Notes: a model not told the origin generated them from the letters alone. A DNA stretch of 64,000 nucleotides from Bradyrhizobium sp. in8p8 (GCF_000426845.1 NZ_AUGD01000025.1:1-64000), one strand, 5' to 3'. Positions 26,030-34,979 are shown, counted from the stretch's first letter. Made by a program: numbers and translations.

Positions 26030-27076
26030 ATGAACTTGGATGAGACAAAGCTCGAGCAGTTGCTCGGACTCGTGGTCAACGAACTCGGCGCGGCCTCCAA
26101 TGCGGCGCTCGTCGTCCTCGGCGACCGGCTGGGTCTATTCCGCGCGCTGGCCGAACGCCCGATGACGTCAGGCGAGCTCGCCGATCGGACAGGGACCCAT
26201 GAGCGCTACGTCCGCGAATGGCTGTCCGCACAGGCGGCCTCGGGCTTCGTGAGCTACGATGCGACGAACGATACGTTCAGCATGACACCGGAGCAGAAGG
26301 CGGTCTTCGCGGATGAAAACAGTCCGGTCGCGATGGTCGGCGGCTTCAGCCTGCTGCCGGCGGTCTATCACGACGAGCCGCGATTGGCCGAAGCGTTCAG
26401 AACCGGCAAGGGCCTGCGCTGGAGCGATCACTGCAATTGCATGTCCTGCGGTGTCGATCGTTTCTTCCGGCCCGGCTATCGCGCGCATCTGATCGCAGAA
26501 TGGCTGCCTGCGCTGGGCGGCGTTGTCGAGAAGCTGGAGCGAGGTGCGAAGGTCGCGGACGTCGGCTGCGGTCACGGCTATTCGACAAGGCTGATGGCCG
26601 AGGCTTTCCCGAACTCGGACTTCATCGGCATCGATTACGATGAGGCCTCGATCGGCTGCGCTAGGTCCGAGACGTCCGGCGTGCGCAATCTCCGCTACGA
26701 GGTCGCCAAGGCGCAGGATTTCGCCGGATCGGGTTTCGATCTCGTGACGATGTTCGACGCCCTGCACGACATGGGCGACCCCGTTGGCGCGGCGCGTCAT
26801 ATTCGTTCTGCACTGAAGGACGACGGCACGCTGATGCTGGTGGAGCCGGCGGCGGGCGACAGCCTTGCCGACAATCTCAATCCGGTCGGGCGCGTCTACT
26901 ACGCGGGCTCCACCCACATCTGTCTGCCGACGTCGCTGAGCCAGGATGTCGGTCTCGGACTGGGGGCGCAGGCCGGCGAGAAGCGGATTGCGCAGGTGTT
27001 GCGGCAGGGCGGCTTCTCGCAGATCGCCAAGGCTGCCGGTTCGCCCTTCAACATGATCCTGGAAGCGCGGCCATGA
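26030..27076 (+). CDS. Class I SAM-dependent methyltransferase with N-terminal winged-helix
   Basis: A 348-residue protein. The first 90 residues form a winged helix-turn-helix-like dimerisation part (GLFRALAERPMTSGELADRTGTHERYVREWL). Next comes a Rossmann methyltransferase domain with motif I VADVGCGHGYSTRLM and the acidic strand end FIGIDYD. The block CMSCGVDRFFRPGYRAHL is Cys-rich. This architecture is that of the Rv2258c-like group, whose substrates are mostly unknown. A good ribosome site (AAGGAGCAGG) precedes the ATG. It is divergent from the GlxA-type regulator, 117 bases away. Confidence 0.85.
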   Translation: MNLDETKLEQLLGLVVNELGAASNAALVVLGDRLGLFRALAERPMTSGELADRTGTHERYVREWLSAQAASGFVSYDATNDTFSMTPEQKAVFADENSPVAMVGGFSLLPAVYHDEPRLAEAFRTGKGLRWSDHCNCMSCGVDRFFRPGYRAHLIAEWLPALGGVVEKLERGAKVADVGCGHGYSTRLMAEAFPNSDFIGIDYDEASIGCARSETSGVRNLRYEVAKAQDFAGSGFDLVTMFDALHDMGDPVGAARHIRSALKDDGTLMLVEPAAGDSLADNLNPVGRVYYAGSTHICLPTSLSQDVGLGLGAQAGEKRIAQVLRQGGFSQIAKAAGSPFNMILEARP

Positions 27077-27447
27077 GGGCCGCGCTCATCCTCCAGAGGC
27101 GGATCAGCGCGGGCGCAGTCCGGCCGTACGCCGCGGGCGCAAGCCGAGAATTGCCGTGATCGACATCATCTTCCACCTCCTTCTCGCCCGCGCCTCGCTG
27201 GTCGCCGGCCTGTCCCGCTGGTCCTGGAGGCGGCTGGCTGCGCTCGGCCGCCGCAGATGGCGCGAATTCTGGACCGTCACGGCGGGGGCGTGACCGACGC
27301 CGGCCTGCGCCGAGCTTTGGGTGCCGCGGGGTAGCACCGGTTCATCCCGGGGATGGCACGAATCATCACATCGACCGTCTTGCTGCCGCAGCCAAATCGG
27401 CGCACTTTGCCGCCGTCGGCTGATTTGCCACCCAAGGTCCCTTTCAG
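27077..27447. other. Intergenic stretch with one possible leader-size ORF
   Basis: 371 bases between the methyltransferase and LysM genes. Apart from the 21-codon frame described separately, I find only shadow frames. No repeat or hairpin with a T-run stands out. Confidence 0.4.
27104..27169 (-). CDS. Possible 21-residue Arg-rich peptide
   Basis: ATGATG at 27169 is preceded by a near-perfect ribosome site (AAGGAGGTG, four to five bases away). The frame runs 21 codons to TGA, encoding a peptide with hydrophobic start and Arg/Pro-rich end (LRPRRTAGLRPR). Such a strong site in front of so short a frame is unusual. It may be a real tiny gene, a leader peptide or chance. Confidence 0.25.
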   Translation of the reverse strand: MMSITAILGLRPRRTAGLRPR

Positions 27448-28521
27448 ATGATTACCGCATCCAAGGCCTTCATTGCCTTTTGCCTGCTCGCCCTTGTGGG
27501 CACTGCGCTCGTGGTCGGCCCGACCGAGCTGCGCCGCCTGCTGCCGGGCGGGACGAAGACTGTCGTCGCCGCCGCGCCGGAGGCAAAGATCGAACCCAGT
27601 GTCGAGGCCAAGATCGAGCCCAAGATCGAGCCCAAGACCGAACTCAAGGCTGAGGCCAAACCGGAGCCGAGACCGGAGCCCAAGCCGGAGCTTGCCGCCG
27701 CTGCGCCGCCTGCACCGGCCGCGGCGCCGCCGCCGGCCGCCGAGCCGAAGGCGGGCGTGCTGGCCGAGACGCAGAAGCAGGTGGCCGCGCTCGGCGATCT
27801 CGCGCCTCGCAAGCCACCGGCGGCTGCGGATGCCGGCCCGCGTTTCGACGTCGCCCGAATCGACGATCGCGGCGAGGCGGCGGTGATTGCCGGCCGCGCC
27901 GCGCCGGGCGCAAGGGTCGAACTGCTGCGGGACGGCAAGCCGCTCGATACGGTGGTCGCGGACGCCTCGGGCCAATTCGTGATGACCCCGCCGCAGCTGC
28001 CTGCCGGGTCGTATGAGCTGACGCTCCGGGCCAAGGCGCCGGACGGCACGGTCACGGAGTCCGGCCGGACCATGCCGGTGACCGTCGCCGAGGCGCCGCC
28101 GCCGCCCGCGCGGCCCGCAATGGTGGCGAAGCAGGACACCAGGCAAGCTGAGAAGCCGGACGACAAGTCGGATATCGTGGCCGCGCTGCCGTCGGCTTCA
28201 CCGCGCCTGGCCTCGGTCCCCGACGGTCAGGCGGCCCGGCCGAAGCCGATTGGCGCGCCGAAGCCCAAGGTCCTGGCGCGGGCGCCGGCAGCCACGACGG
28301 TTGCTTCGGCCTCGTCGGCAGACGTGCTCAACGCCGCGTCGGCGGAAGCGGGCGGCAACCGGGTCATTGCCAAGGGCGACAGCCTGTGGGCGCTCAGCCG
28401 GCTCGCCTACGGCGATGGTTCCCGCTATGCGGTGATCTTCAAGGCCAATCGGGACAAGATCCAGAACCCCAATCTGATCTATCCCGGCCAGACCTTCGTG
28501 ATGCCGCCTAAGGCGGAGTGA
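27448..28521 (+). CDS. LysM domain protein with Ala/Pro/Lys-rich linker
   Basis: A 357-residue protein. An N-terminal hydrophobic segment (about 7-25) anchors or exports it. Residues 45-115 are a low-complexity linker of repeated P-K-x-E and Ala/Pro units. Residues 125-215 form an Ig-like region (ARIDDRGEAAVIAGRAAPGARVELLRDGK, later PAGSYELTLRAKAPDGT). The C-terminus is a LysM domain (VIAKGDSLWALSRLAYGDGSRY...NPNLIYPGQTFVMP). It probably binds peptidoglycan in the periplasm. The linker is long enough to span from the inner membrane to the wall. Confidence 0.85.
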   Translation: MITASKAFIAFCLLALVGTALVVGPTELRRLLPGGTKTVVAAAPEAKIEPSVEAKIEPKIEPKTELKAEAKPEPRPEPKPELAAAAPPAPAAAPPPAAEPKAGVLAETQKQVAALGDLAPRKPPAAADAGPRFDVARIDDRGEAAVIAGRAAPGARVELLRDGKPLDTVVADASGQFVMTPPQLPAGSYELTLRAKAPDGTVTESGRTMPVTVAEAPPPPARPAMVAKQDTRQAEKPDDKSDIVAALPSASPRLASVPDGQAARPKPIGAPKPKVLARAPAATTVASASSADVLNAASAEAGGNRVIAKGDSLWALSRLAYGDGSRYAVIFKANRDKIQNPNLIYPGQTFVMPPKAE

Positions 28522-28651
28522 TGCCGCTGCGGCGGCCGGCGTGCATGGGTTGCGACGCTTTGCCCTGTGCCGCGCCGGAACATTCGGTTCCCTCGCGCGT
28601 CATCGTGACTGCGGCGCATTGCGCGCTTGCCGCGGGAGAGAGGGTCAGGAC

Positions 28652-29950
28652 GTGGCCAGATCGGCGGTCAAGTCTGCGTTCATGTCCGGGCGCGTGGGGC
28701 TGGCGCTGGCCGGCGCCGCCCTGGTGATTGTGGCAGTGCTGCTGCCAAGCAGAGCCGAGGCACAATTCGGATTGCGTGACGGACCACTCGGCGTCGCGCG
28801 CTTCGCGGTCGGCCACATGATGGGACTGTCGCGGCTGCGCCACTCCCGCATGGGGGTGCGCGGCGGCCGCCACCGCTCCGCCGCGTTGAGATCGCAGGAT
28901 CCCCGCGGCGCCGGGCGTGGTCAGCGATCCAACCCCTACGTCCTGCGCGCGGCCCTCACGGCGCAGGCCGCGCTGTCGGGCTGGCATGGCGGGCGCCGGC
29001 CGCAAGGCTGGTGGCGCCATCCCGATGGCAGCTACGGCTGGGTAGGCCCGGTATTCTGGCCATTCGCGCACGATGATCTCACCAACGCGATCATCCTGGG
29101 CGACAGTACCAGCCTCTCGCTGTACGGCTATGGCGACATCTATGCCGCGATCTTCGCGCCTTATGCAGCGACGGAGCTCGCCGCCTACACCAAGTCGCAG
29201 GGCCGGCGCTCGCGGAGGGTCCCCTCCGCGGAGGCCCTTTGCGAGGCCAGCGATAGCGGCGGCCTGCCGGTCGACCGCGTCGCGAGCACCGTGCAGGCGA
29301 ACGAGTTGCAGCGCACCGCGCTCGACGAGCTCGCGTCCGCCTGGACTGCCGCGCGCGACACCATCAGCAACGCCTGCCCGTCGCAGGCCCCGGCGAATGC
29401 CTCGGAGCGTCTCGGCCTGATGCGCGAGCGGATCGAGGCCATGATCAAGGCAATTGACGCGATCGAAGCGCCGCTTTCGAAGTTTTTCGATCTTCTCAAT
29501 GACGACCAGAAACGCAGGCTCAATGCGCTCGCCAACGAGCGTCGTGCCGCGCTGGCCGCGGTTCAGCGCAAGGACTCGCAGGCGGCTGCCGCTTGTAAGC
29601 CGGACTACGATCCCCGCTATGACGAAAAGGCGCAGCGTCAATATGAGCAGCTCGTGCAGCAGCAATGGCCCGCCGCCGACATCGCCTCCACGCTTCAGCT
29701 CGACGAGGTCGCCCGCGCCCGATTTGAGGTGCTGCAGGATACCACGCTGCGCACCATGCAGAAGCTCAGCGCCTGCCCGACGGAAGCCGCCGCGACCCCG
29801 CAAGCACGCCTCGCCGCCGTCAAGGCGCGACTGCAGACGATGCTGCAAGAGGTCGGCGGCGTCAGCGATGCGCTCGACGATTTCCAGGCGGATCTGAGCG
29901 ACGAGCAGAAGGCCGGGTTCGAGGCGATCGGACCGAAGCGGGGAGCGTAA
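28652..29950 (+). CDS. LTXXQ-motif (Spy/CpxP-like) exported protein
   Basis: A 432-residue protein. The GTG at 28652 follows AGGGTCAGGA and opens a signal peptide ending SRAEA-QFG (about residue 37). A Gly/Arg-rich stretch and the block HPDGSYGWVGPVFWPFAHDDL come next. The helical C-terminal part has two repeats of an L-x-x-Q-type motif (LLNDDQKRRLNAL and LSDEQKAGFEAI), the signature of Spy/CpxP-like periplasmic proteins. Such proteins act as chaperones or stress sensors in the envelope. At 432 residues it is much longer than Spy, with two helical modules. An earlier in-frame start at 28541 lacks a ribosome site. Confidence 0.8.
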   Translation: MARSAVKSAFMSGRVGLALAGAALVIVAVLLPSRAEAQFGLRDGPLGVARFAVGHMMGLSRLRHSRMGVRGGRHRSAALRSQDPRGAGRGQRSNPYVLRAALTAQAALSGWHGGRRPQGWWRHPDGSYGWVGPVFWPFAHDDLTNAIILGDSTSLSLYGYGDIYAAIFAPYAATELAAYTKSQGRRSRRVPSAEALCEASDSGGLPVDRVASTVQANELQRTALDELASAWTAARDTISNACPSQAPANASERLGLMRERIEAMIKAIDAIEAPLSKFFDLLNDDQKRRLNALANERRAALAAVQRKDSQAAAACKPDYDPRYDEKAQRQYEQLVQQQWPAADIASTLQLDEVARARFEVLQDTTLRTMQKLSACPTEAAATPQARLAAVKARLQTMLQEVGGVSDALDDFQADLSDEQKAGFEAIGPKRGA

Positions 29951-29982
29951 GACTCGCGCCAAAACGCCTCGGGCGAAAGCCG

Positions 29983-31026
29983 CTAGCCAACCTCGCGCCT
30001 GACCTTCGCCGCTGCATCGCACATCGCCTTCAGCTTTCCAAACGCGGTCGCGCGCGGCATGTATTTCATGCCGCAATCGGGCGCCGGGATCAGGCGCTCC
30101 GGCGAGACATATTTCAGACCGTTGCGAATGCGGTCGGCGACGGTATCGACGCTCTCGATCGCGGGGTCCGCGAGATCGAGCACGCCGAGCATGATCTTCT
30201 TCGACGACAGGTCCTTGAGCACGCCGAGGTCGAGCTTCGGCTGGGCCGCCTCGATCGAGATCTGGTCGGCAATGGTGTCGTCCAGCTCGGCAAGGAAGGA
30301 ATAGCCGGCGGGCTTGTTCGAGCCGGGCACGACGGCTGCATAGCCAAAGCAGAGATGCACCACGGTCGGCACCGTGATGCCCTGCAGCGCGCGGTTGATC
30401 GCCTTGACGGCATAGCGCTTGGCGAGCTCCGGATTGTTGCGCACCCAGGGCTCGTCGAGCTGGATCACGTCGGCGCCGGCCTTCTGCAGGTCGAGCGCCT
30501 CGGCATTGACGGCCTCGGCGAGCGCCATCGCCAGCTCTTCCTCGTCCTTGTAGAACTCGTTCTTGGCCTGCTGGCTCATGGTGAAGGGGCCGGGAAGCGT
30601 GATCTTGGCGGCGCGCTCGGTGTTTTTGCGCAGGAACTGCATGTCATGCAGCTCGACCGGGCCCTTGCGCCGCACGGGACCGACGACGCGGGGCACCGGC
30701 GTCTGCGTGTTGCCGGTGCGTGCCACGATCATCGCGGGATTGTCTGCGTCGATGCCGTCGAGCGCGGTGGCGAAGCGATTGGAGTAGCTCTCGCGGCGGA
30801 TCTCGCCGTCGGTCACGATGTCGATGCCGGCACGCTCCATGTCCCGGATCGCGACGATGGTGGCATCGTCCTGGGCTTCTTCCAGATGTTCCGGCGGCAA
30901 TCGCCACATGTCGTGCAGGCGGGTGCGCGGCACCACCTTCGACAGCATGGCGCGGTTCACCAGCCATTCCGGCTGGGGATAGCTGCCGACCACGGTGGTC
31001 GGCAGGATGTGCGTCGGCATGGGCAT
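29983..31026 (-). CDS. MetE C-terminal-domain-like methyltransferase (core-MetE type)
   Basis: A 347-residue single-domain protein matching the catalytic half of cobalamin-independent methionine synthase: TTVVGSYPQPEWL, DIVTDGEIRRESYSNRF, IQLDEPWV. The zinc ligands are visible as the His and Cys of HLCFGY and the Cys of PAPDCGMKY. The folate-binding N-terminal half of MetE is absent, so the methyl donor is probably something other than a polyglutamylated folate. It is the last gene of an eight-gene operon with a transporter, a deacetylase and an FAH-family enzyme, suggesting a role in demethylating the imported compound. Confidence 0.8.
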   Translation of the reverse strand: MPMPTHILPTTVVGSYPQPEWLVNRAMLSKVVPRTRLHDMWRLPPEHLEEAQDDATIVAIRDMERAGIDIVTDGEIRRESYSNRFATALDGIDADNPAMIVARTGNTQTPVPRVVGPVRRKGPVELHDMQFLRKNTERAAKITLPGPFTMSQQAKNEFYKDEEELAMALAEAVNAEALDLQKAGADVIQLDEPWVRNNPELAKRYAVKAINRALQGITVPTVVHLCFGYAAVVPGSNKPAGYSFLAELDDTIADQISIEAAQPKLDLGVLKDLSSKKIMLGVLDLADPAIESVDTVADRIRNGLKYVSPERLIPAPDCGMKYMPRATAFGKLKAMCDAAAKVRREVG

Positions 31027-31062
31027 GGGGGTCTCCTTCTTGTTCTTGTTCAGCGCGACCGT

Positions 31063-31932
31063 TCAGGCCGCGCGCGTTGCCGCGGCTGAACCCTCGTCCT
31101 TGACGGGATTGCGCAGGATACCGATGCCGGAGATCTCGACCTCGACGACGTCGCCGCCCTTCATCCACAGCGGCGGCGTACGATAGGCGCCTACGCCGCC
31201 GGTCGTGCCTGTCACGATCACGTCGCCGGGCGCGAGCTCTGTGAAGGTCGAGCAATAGGCGATCAGGGCCGGCACGTCGAAGACGAGATCGGAGATCGGA
31301 GCCTTCTGCACCTCGACACCGTTCAGCCGCGTGATCAGCGTCTGCTTTGTGATATCTGTCAGCTCCTCCGTCGTAACCATCCAAGGTCCGAAGCCGCCGG
31401 TGCCGGCGAAATTCTTGCCCGGCGCGAATTGCGAGGTGTGCCGCTGCCAGTCGCGGATGCTGCCGTCATTGTAGCAGGCGTAGCCGGCGACATGGCTGAG
31501 CGCGGCTTCGCGCGAGATGCGCCGTCCGCCCTTGCCGATGATGACGGCCATTTCACCCTCATAGTCGAAACGCTCGGACTCCAGCGGCCGGATCATCGGC
31601 TGGCCATGACCGACCTGGCTGTTGGCGAAGCGGGTGAAGATCATCGGATGCGCCGGCGTCGGGTGGCCGCTCTCGGCAAGATGCGTGGCGTAGTTGACGC
31701 CGATGCAGAAGATCTTGTCGGGATCGGGGATCGTCGGCAGCAGCGCGACGTCTTCGAGCGCGTAGTCAGGCTTCTCGCCGGCAAGCTTCTTCAACTCGTC
31801 CATCGAGCCCTTCGCAAGCAGCGTTTTCAGCGCCGGATGGGCCTTCAGGCGCTTGCCCGCGTCGATGACACCCTTGTCGGTGACGATGCCATAGCTCGGC
31901 GTGCCGGCGATGGTGAAGCTTGCAACTTTCAT
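31063..31932 (-). CDS. Fumarylacetoacetate hydrolase family protein
   Basis: A 289-residue FAH-fold enzyme. The core signature is clear: IFCIGVNYATHLAESG, DYEGEMAVIIGKGGRRI, YNDGSIRDWQ, and the end GDVIVTGTTGGVGAYR. Metal-binding acidic residues sit in YEGEMA. Members hydrolyse or decarboxylate beta-diketo or 2-keto acids from ring or side-chain cleavage. It begins three bases after the deacetylase stop and is followed by the MetE-like gene. It is distinct from the true fumarylacetoacetase at 56664-57938, being about 135 residues shorter. Confidence 0.85.
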   Translation of the reverse strand: MKVASFTIAGTPSYGIVTDKGVIDAGKRLKAHPALKTLLAKGSMDELKKLAGEKPDYALEDVALLPTIPDPDKIFCIGVNYATHLAESGHPTPAHPMIFTRFANSQVGHGQPMIRPLESERFDYEGEMAVIIGKGGRRISREAALSHVAGYACYNDGSIRDWQRHTSQFAPGKNFAGTGGFGPWMVTTEELTDITKQTLITRLNGVEVQKAPISDLVFDVPALIAYCSTFTELAPGDVIVTGTTGGVGAYRTPPLWMKGGDVVEVEISGIGILRNPVKDEGSAAATRAA

Positions 31933-31935
31933 CGG

Positions 31936-32595
31936 TCAAACACTCTCTTCGATGGAGGAAACATAGTCGTCGATCGGAAGCGCGATCTCGCCGTTGCGGA
32001 TGGGAACGCAAGGCGGCGGAAAGTCCTGGCGGAAGCGGGCGCCGGCCGCGGCGGCGCGATCGAGAAAGCGTTCCAGATGATCCATCGCGCCGGTCGGCAG
32101 GTCGTGCAGCACCATCAGCGTCCAGGGCTGCCGGCTGCACTGGCCGAGCGCGCGCTCGGTCCAGCCCTCGGGGTCGTCCCAGTCGCGCGGAATGGAATTC
32201 CAGAGCACGCAGCTGTGCTTCTCGCGGGTGAGATAATCGACCACGGACGGCTTGAGCAGCCGCTTGTCCAGATTGCCGCCGCCACCGAACGGCCGGAACC
32301 AGCGCTGCGGATGAGCGAGATTGCCGATCGCGTCCTGCGTGCGGCCGATCTCGTTCTCCGCGCTGTCGCGCCCGGATTGCTCGCCCAGCGGAACGCTGTG
32401 CGTAAAGGTGTGATTGCCGATCCAGTGTCCCTCGCGGTGCGCGCGCTCAGCAAGGCCGCGCCGCTGGTCATCGGCAAGCTTCTCGCCGATGACGAAGAAG
32501 GTGGTCTTGATGCCGCGCCCGCCGAGAATATCGAGCACGCGCGGTGTGATGTCTGGATCCGGACCGTTGTCGAATGTCAGGGTCAAGTCGTACAC
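31936..32595 (-). CDS. NodB-fold polysaccharide deacetylase family protein with altered metal motif
   Basis: A 219-residue NodB-homology protein without signal peptide. Motif 1 is TFDNG (residues 7-11) instead of T-F-D-D-G: the first Asp (general base) is kept, but the second, a metal ligand, is Asn10. Motif 2 is intact (NHTFTHS, His62 and His66). Later blocks include RWFRPFGGGG and VLHDLPTGAMDHLERFL. The cytoplasmic location and the neighbours argue against a cell-wall substrate. An amide or ring C-N hydrolase role, as in PuuE-type allantoinases, is possible. It overlaps nothing and sits 9 bases after the permease stop. Confidence 0.8.
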   Translation of the reverse strand: MYDLTLTFDNGPDPDITPRVLDILGGRGIKTTFFVIGEKLADDQRRGLAERAHREGHWIGNHTFTHSVPLGEQSGRDSAENEIGRTQDAIGNLAHPQRWFRPFGGGGNLDKRLLKPSVVDYLTREKHSCVLWNSIPRDWDDPEGWTERALGQCSRQPWTLMVLHDLPTGAMDHLERFLDRAAAAGARFRQDFPPPCVPIRNGEIALPIDDYVSSIEESV

Positions 32596-32604
32596 GCGCG
32601 TACC

Positions 32605-33426
32605 TCACGTCGCCGGCTGCATCGCGCCCGAAGCGATCTCGTCATTGGCCTGACCGCCACGGGTGCCGGTTTGCCAGATCGCCGCCTTGCGCTCGATCCA
32701 TCTGATGATGGCGTTGAAGCCGATCGCGAGGAACAGCACGAGCAGCACGCCGGCGAACACATGCGCGCTGTCGAGGATGGTGCGGTAGCGCGAGATCAGA
32801 TAGCCGATGCCGGCCGAGGAGATCAGCATTTCCGAGACGACCACGCCGACGATCACCAGAGCGCCGCCGACACGCAGGCCGGACAGCACCGTCGGGATCG
32901 CCGCGGGGATGATGACGCGGACGAGCCGCTGGCTCAGCGTCGCGCCCATGCTGCGGGCGGCGAGCAGGAGCTGCGGGTCGATGGTCTGGATGCCGGCCGC
33001 GGTCGCGAGCATCGTCGGCAGGAAGCCGTAGATCGAGGCGAACGCGATCTTGGACTCCGAGCCGATGCCGAGCCACACGGTGAAGACCGGATAGAGGATC
33101 ACCAGCGGCACCGCATAGAGGCTCGACACCATCGGCATGATCAGGACGCGCGGGCCGGGAAGGCTGCCGACGATGGCGCCGAGCAGGATGCCGCCGCCGC
33201 AGGCAAATGACATGGAGACCACGACCTCGTAGAGCGTGACCGCAAGCGCATGGCCGTATTCACCCGCGTCGGTCCACCCGGCCATCAACGTGGACGACAG
33301 TGACGGCAGGAACAATTCGGCAATGAGCCCGCTGCGCGGCAGCAGCTCCCACAGCGCGATCAGGCCGATCACGATCAGATATCGCAGCGTCCTGGCGCTG
33401 ATCCTGGCGCTGATCCTGGCGCTCAT
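32605..33426 (-). CDS. ABC transporter permease (SsuC/TauC type)
   Basis: A 273-residue inner-membrane permease with about six spans. It has the BPD_transp_1 coupling segment EAA-like block MLATAAGIQTIDPQLLLAARSMGATLSQRLVRVIIPAAIPTVL. The start at 33426 lies inside three 12-bp tandem repeats, so the protein begins M-S-A-R-I-S-A-R-I-S-A-R. It follows the ATPase gene by seven bases. It is the second permease of the operon; the first (34219-34974) is homologous, so the channel is probably a heterodimer. Confidence 0.88.
   Translation of the reverse strand: MSARISARISARTLRYLIVIGLIALWELLPRSGLIAELFLPSLSSTLMAGWTDAGEYGHALAVTLYEVVVSMSFACGGGILLGAIVGSLPGPRVLIMPMVSSLYAVPLVILYPVFTVWLGIGSESKIAFASIYGFLPTMLATAAGIQTIDPQLLLAARSMGATLSQRLVRVIIPAAIPTVLSGLRVGGALVIVGVVVSEMLISSAGIGYLISRYRTILDSAHVFAGVLLVLFLAIGFNAIIRWIERKAAIWQTGTRGGQANDEIASGAMQPAT
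33391..33426 (-). repeat. Three 12-bp tandem repeats at the start of a permease gene
   Basis: On the coding strand the unit is A-T-(G/C)-A-G-C-G-C-C-A-G-G, present three times in a row. The first copy carries the ATG start and the next two have ATC in its place. The copy number sets the length of the N-terminal S-A-R-I repeat. Confidence 0.7.
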
Positions 33427-33433
33427 CCCCGCC

Positions 33434-34240
33434 TCATGCCGATTTGCGGATGTGCCGCCAGATGCGGTCGCGCAGGCTGCCGAAGGCATCGCCGCTCAGC
33501 ATCTCGTAGGTCCGGGGCCGCGGCAACTGGACCTGGAGATGGTCCACGATGCGGCCGGGCCGCGCCGACATCACGATCACCTCGTCGGCGAGATACACAG
33601 CTTCGGTCAGGCTGTGCGTGACGAACACGACGGTCTTGCCGGTGGCGGCCCAGATGCGCAGCAGCTCGTCGCCCATGGTCATGCGCGTCTGCTCGTCGAG
33701 CGCTGCGAACGGCTCGTCCATCAGCAGCACCGGCGGGTCCTGCACCAGCCCGCGCGCGATCGAGACCCGCTGCTTCATGCCGCCCGAGAGTTCGTGCGGA
33801 TGGCGCCTGCCGAAACCCTCGAGCCCGACCAGCTTGAGCGCATCCTGCGCCTTGGCCCTCCGCTCGGCCTTGGGAACGCCGCGCAGCGCCAGCGGAAACT
33901 CGACATTGTCCTCCGCCGTCAGCCAGGGAAACAGGCTGGCCTCCTGGAACACCACGCCGACCCTGTCGGGGTCCGGCTGCGGGATCGGCGCGCCGCTGAT
34001 GGTGATCGTGCCCGCGGTCTGCTGGCGCAGGCCCGCCATCATCATCAAAAGGGTCGACTTGCCGCAGCCGCTGGGGCCGACCAGCACGACGAAACGGCCG
34101 GGCTTGACCTCGAGCGAGACGTCCTCCAGCGCGACGACGTCCTGCGATCGGGTCTTGAACACCTGGCCGACATTCTTCACCTCGATCGCGCCGGCGCGCG
34201 CGGCGGGCTTGAGCGGGGTCACGTTCGCCAATGGCTGCAT
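33434..34240 (-). CDS. ABC transporter ATP-binding protein (SsuB/TauB type)
   Basis: A 268-residue ATPase. Walker A is GPSGCGKSTLL, the Q-loop VVFQEASLFPWLT, the ABC signature LSGGMKQRVSIARGL, Walker B VLLMDEPFAALDE and the switch His is in VFVTHSLTEA. It energises the two neighbouring permeases. The ATG at 34240 lies inside the end of the upstream permease gene (overlap of 22 bases), so translation is coupled. A second ATG five codons earlier (34255) is also possible. Confidence 0.92.
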   Translation of the reverse strand: MQPLANVTPLKPAARAGAIEVKNVGQVFKTRSQDVVALEDVSLEVKPGRFVVLVGPSGCGKSTLLMMMAGLRQQTAGTITISGAPIPQPDPDRVGVVFQEASLFPWLTAEDNVEFPLALRGVPKAERRAKAQDALKLVGLEGFGRRHPHELSGGMKQRVSIARGLVQDPPVLLMDEPFAALDEQTRMTMGDELLRIWAATGKTVVFVTHSLTEAVYLADEVIVMSARPGRIVDHLQVQLPRPRTYEMLSGDAFGSLRDRIWRHIRKSA

Positions 34241-34974
34241 CGCGTTTCCACCCATCTGACAAGTTCGTTGAAGGTCATGGCGATCGCGGCAACCATCACG
34301 ACGCCGGCGAGGAGCTGCTTCATCTGGAAGTTCTCGCCCCAGATTGCGATCTGATGGCCGATCCCGTCGCGGGAGGCGTACATCTCGGCGAGGATCACGC
34401 CGGTGAGATTGAAGATCATGGAGATCCGCAGCGCCTCCAGCAGCACCGGAAGCATGCTCGGCAGGTAGACGCGGAACGCGGTCTGCATCGGAGTGGCGCC
34501 ATAGGAGCGCGCCACCGTGAGATGCTCGACCTTGACGGACTCCACCGCCGTGGTGGTCGACATGATCACGATGAAGATCGTGGAGAAGAAGCCGAAGCCG
34601 ACCTTCTGGGCAAAGCCGACGCCGAACACCAGGATGAACATCGGCAGGAAGATCGATTTCGGGATGCTGAAGGCGAAGAACAGCAGGGGCTTCGCAACAT
34701 CGGCAAAGTAGCGGTTCTCCGCGACGAGAAAGCCGATCAGGGCGCCGACCGGCACGGCGAGAGCGAACGCGGTCAGCACCTCGGTCGCGGTCACCATCAG
34801 GTCCTTCTGCACGGCCGCGCGCTGCAGGAGTTCGCCGAGCGTCGCGAACGTGTCGGAGGCCGACGGCAGCAGGCGCGGATTGACGATGCCGGTGCGCGAC
34901 AGCATTTCCCATAGCGCCAGGATCGCGACGATGATCGCGATCCGCGCCAGGTTGATGGCGAGCTTGCCCTGCAT
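34219..34974 (-). CDS. ABC transporter permease (SsuC/TauC type)
   Basis: A 251-residue permease with six predicted spans and the cytoplasmic loop TVARSYGATPMQTAFRVYLPSMLPVLLEALR (the coupling EAA-type helix that docks to the ATPase). It starts five bases after the binding-protein stop and overlaps the ATPase gene. It is one of two homologous permeases in this operon. Confidence 0.88.
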   Translation of the reverse strand: MQGKLAINLARIAIIVAILALWEMLSRTGIVNPRLLPSASDTFATLGELLQRAAVQKDLMVTATEVLTAFALAVPVGALIGFLVAENRYFADVAKPLLFFAFSIPKSIFLPMFILVFGVGFAQKVGFGFFSTIFIVIMSTTTAVESVKVEHLTVARSYGATPMQTAFRVYLPSMLPVLLEALRISMIFNLTGVILAEMYASRDGIGHQIAIWGENFQMKQLLAGVVMVAAIAMTFNELVRWVETRCSHWRT

Positions 34975-34979
34975 CGCGA

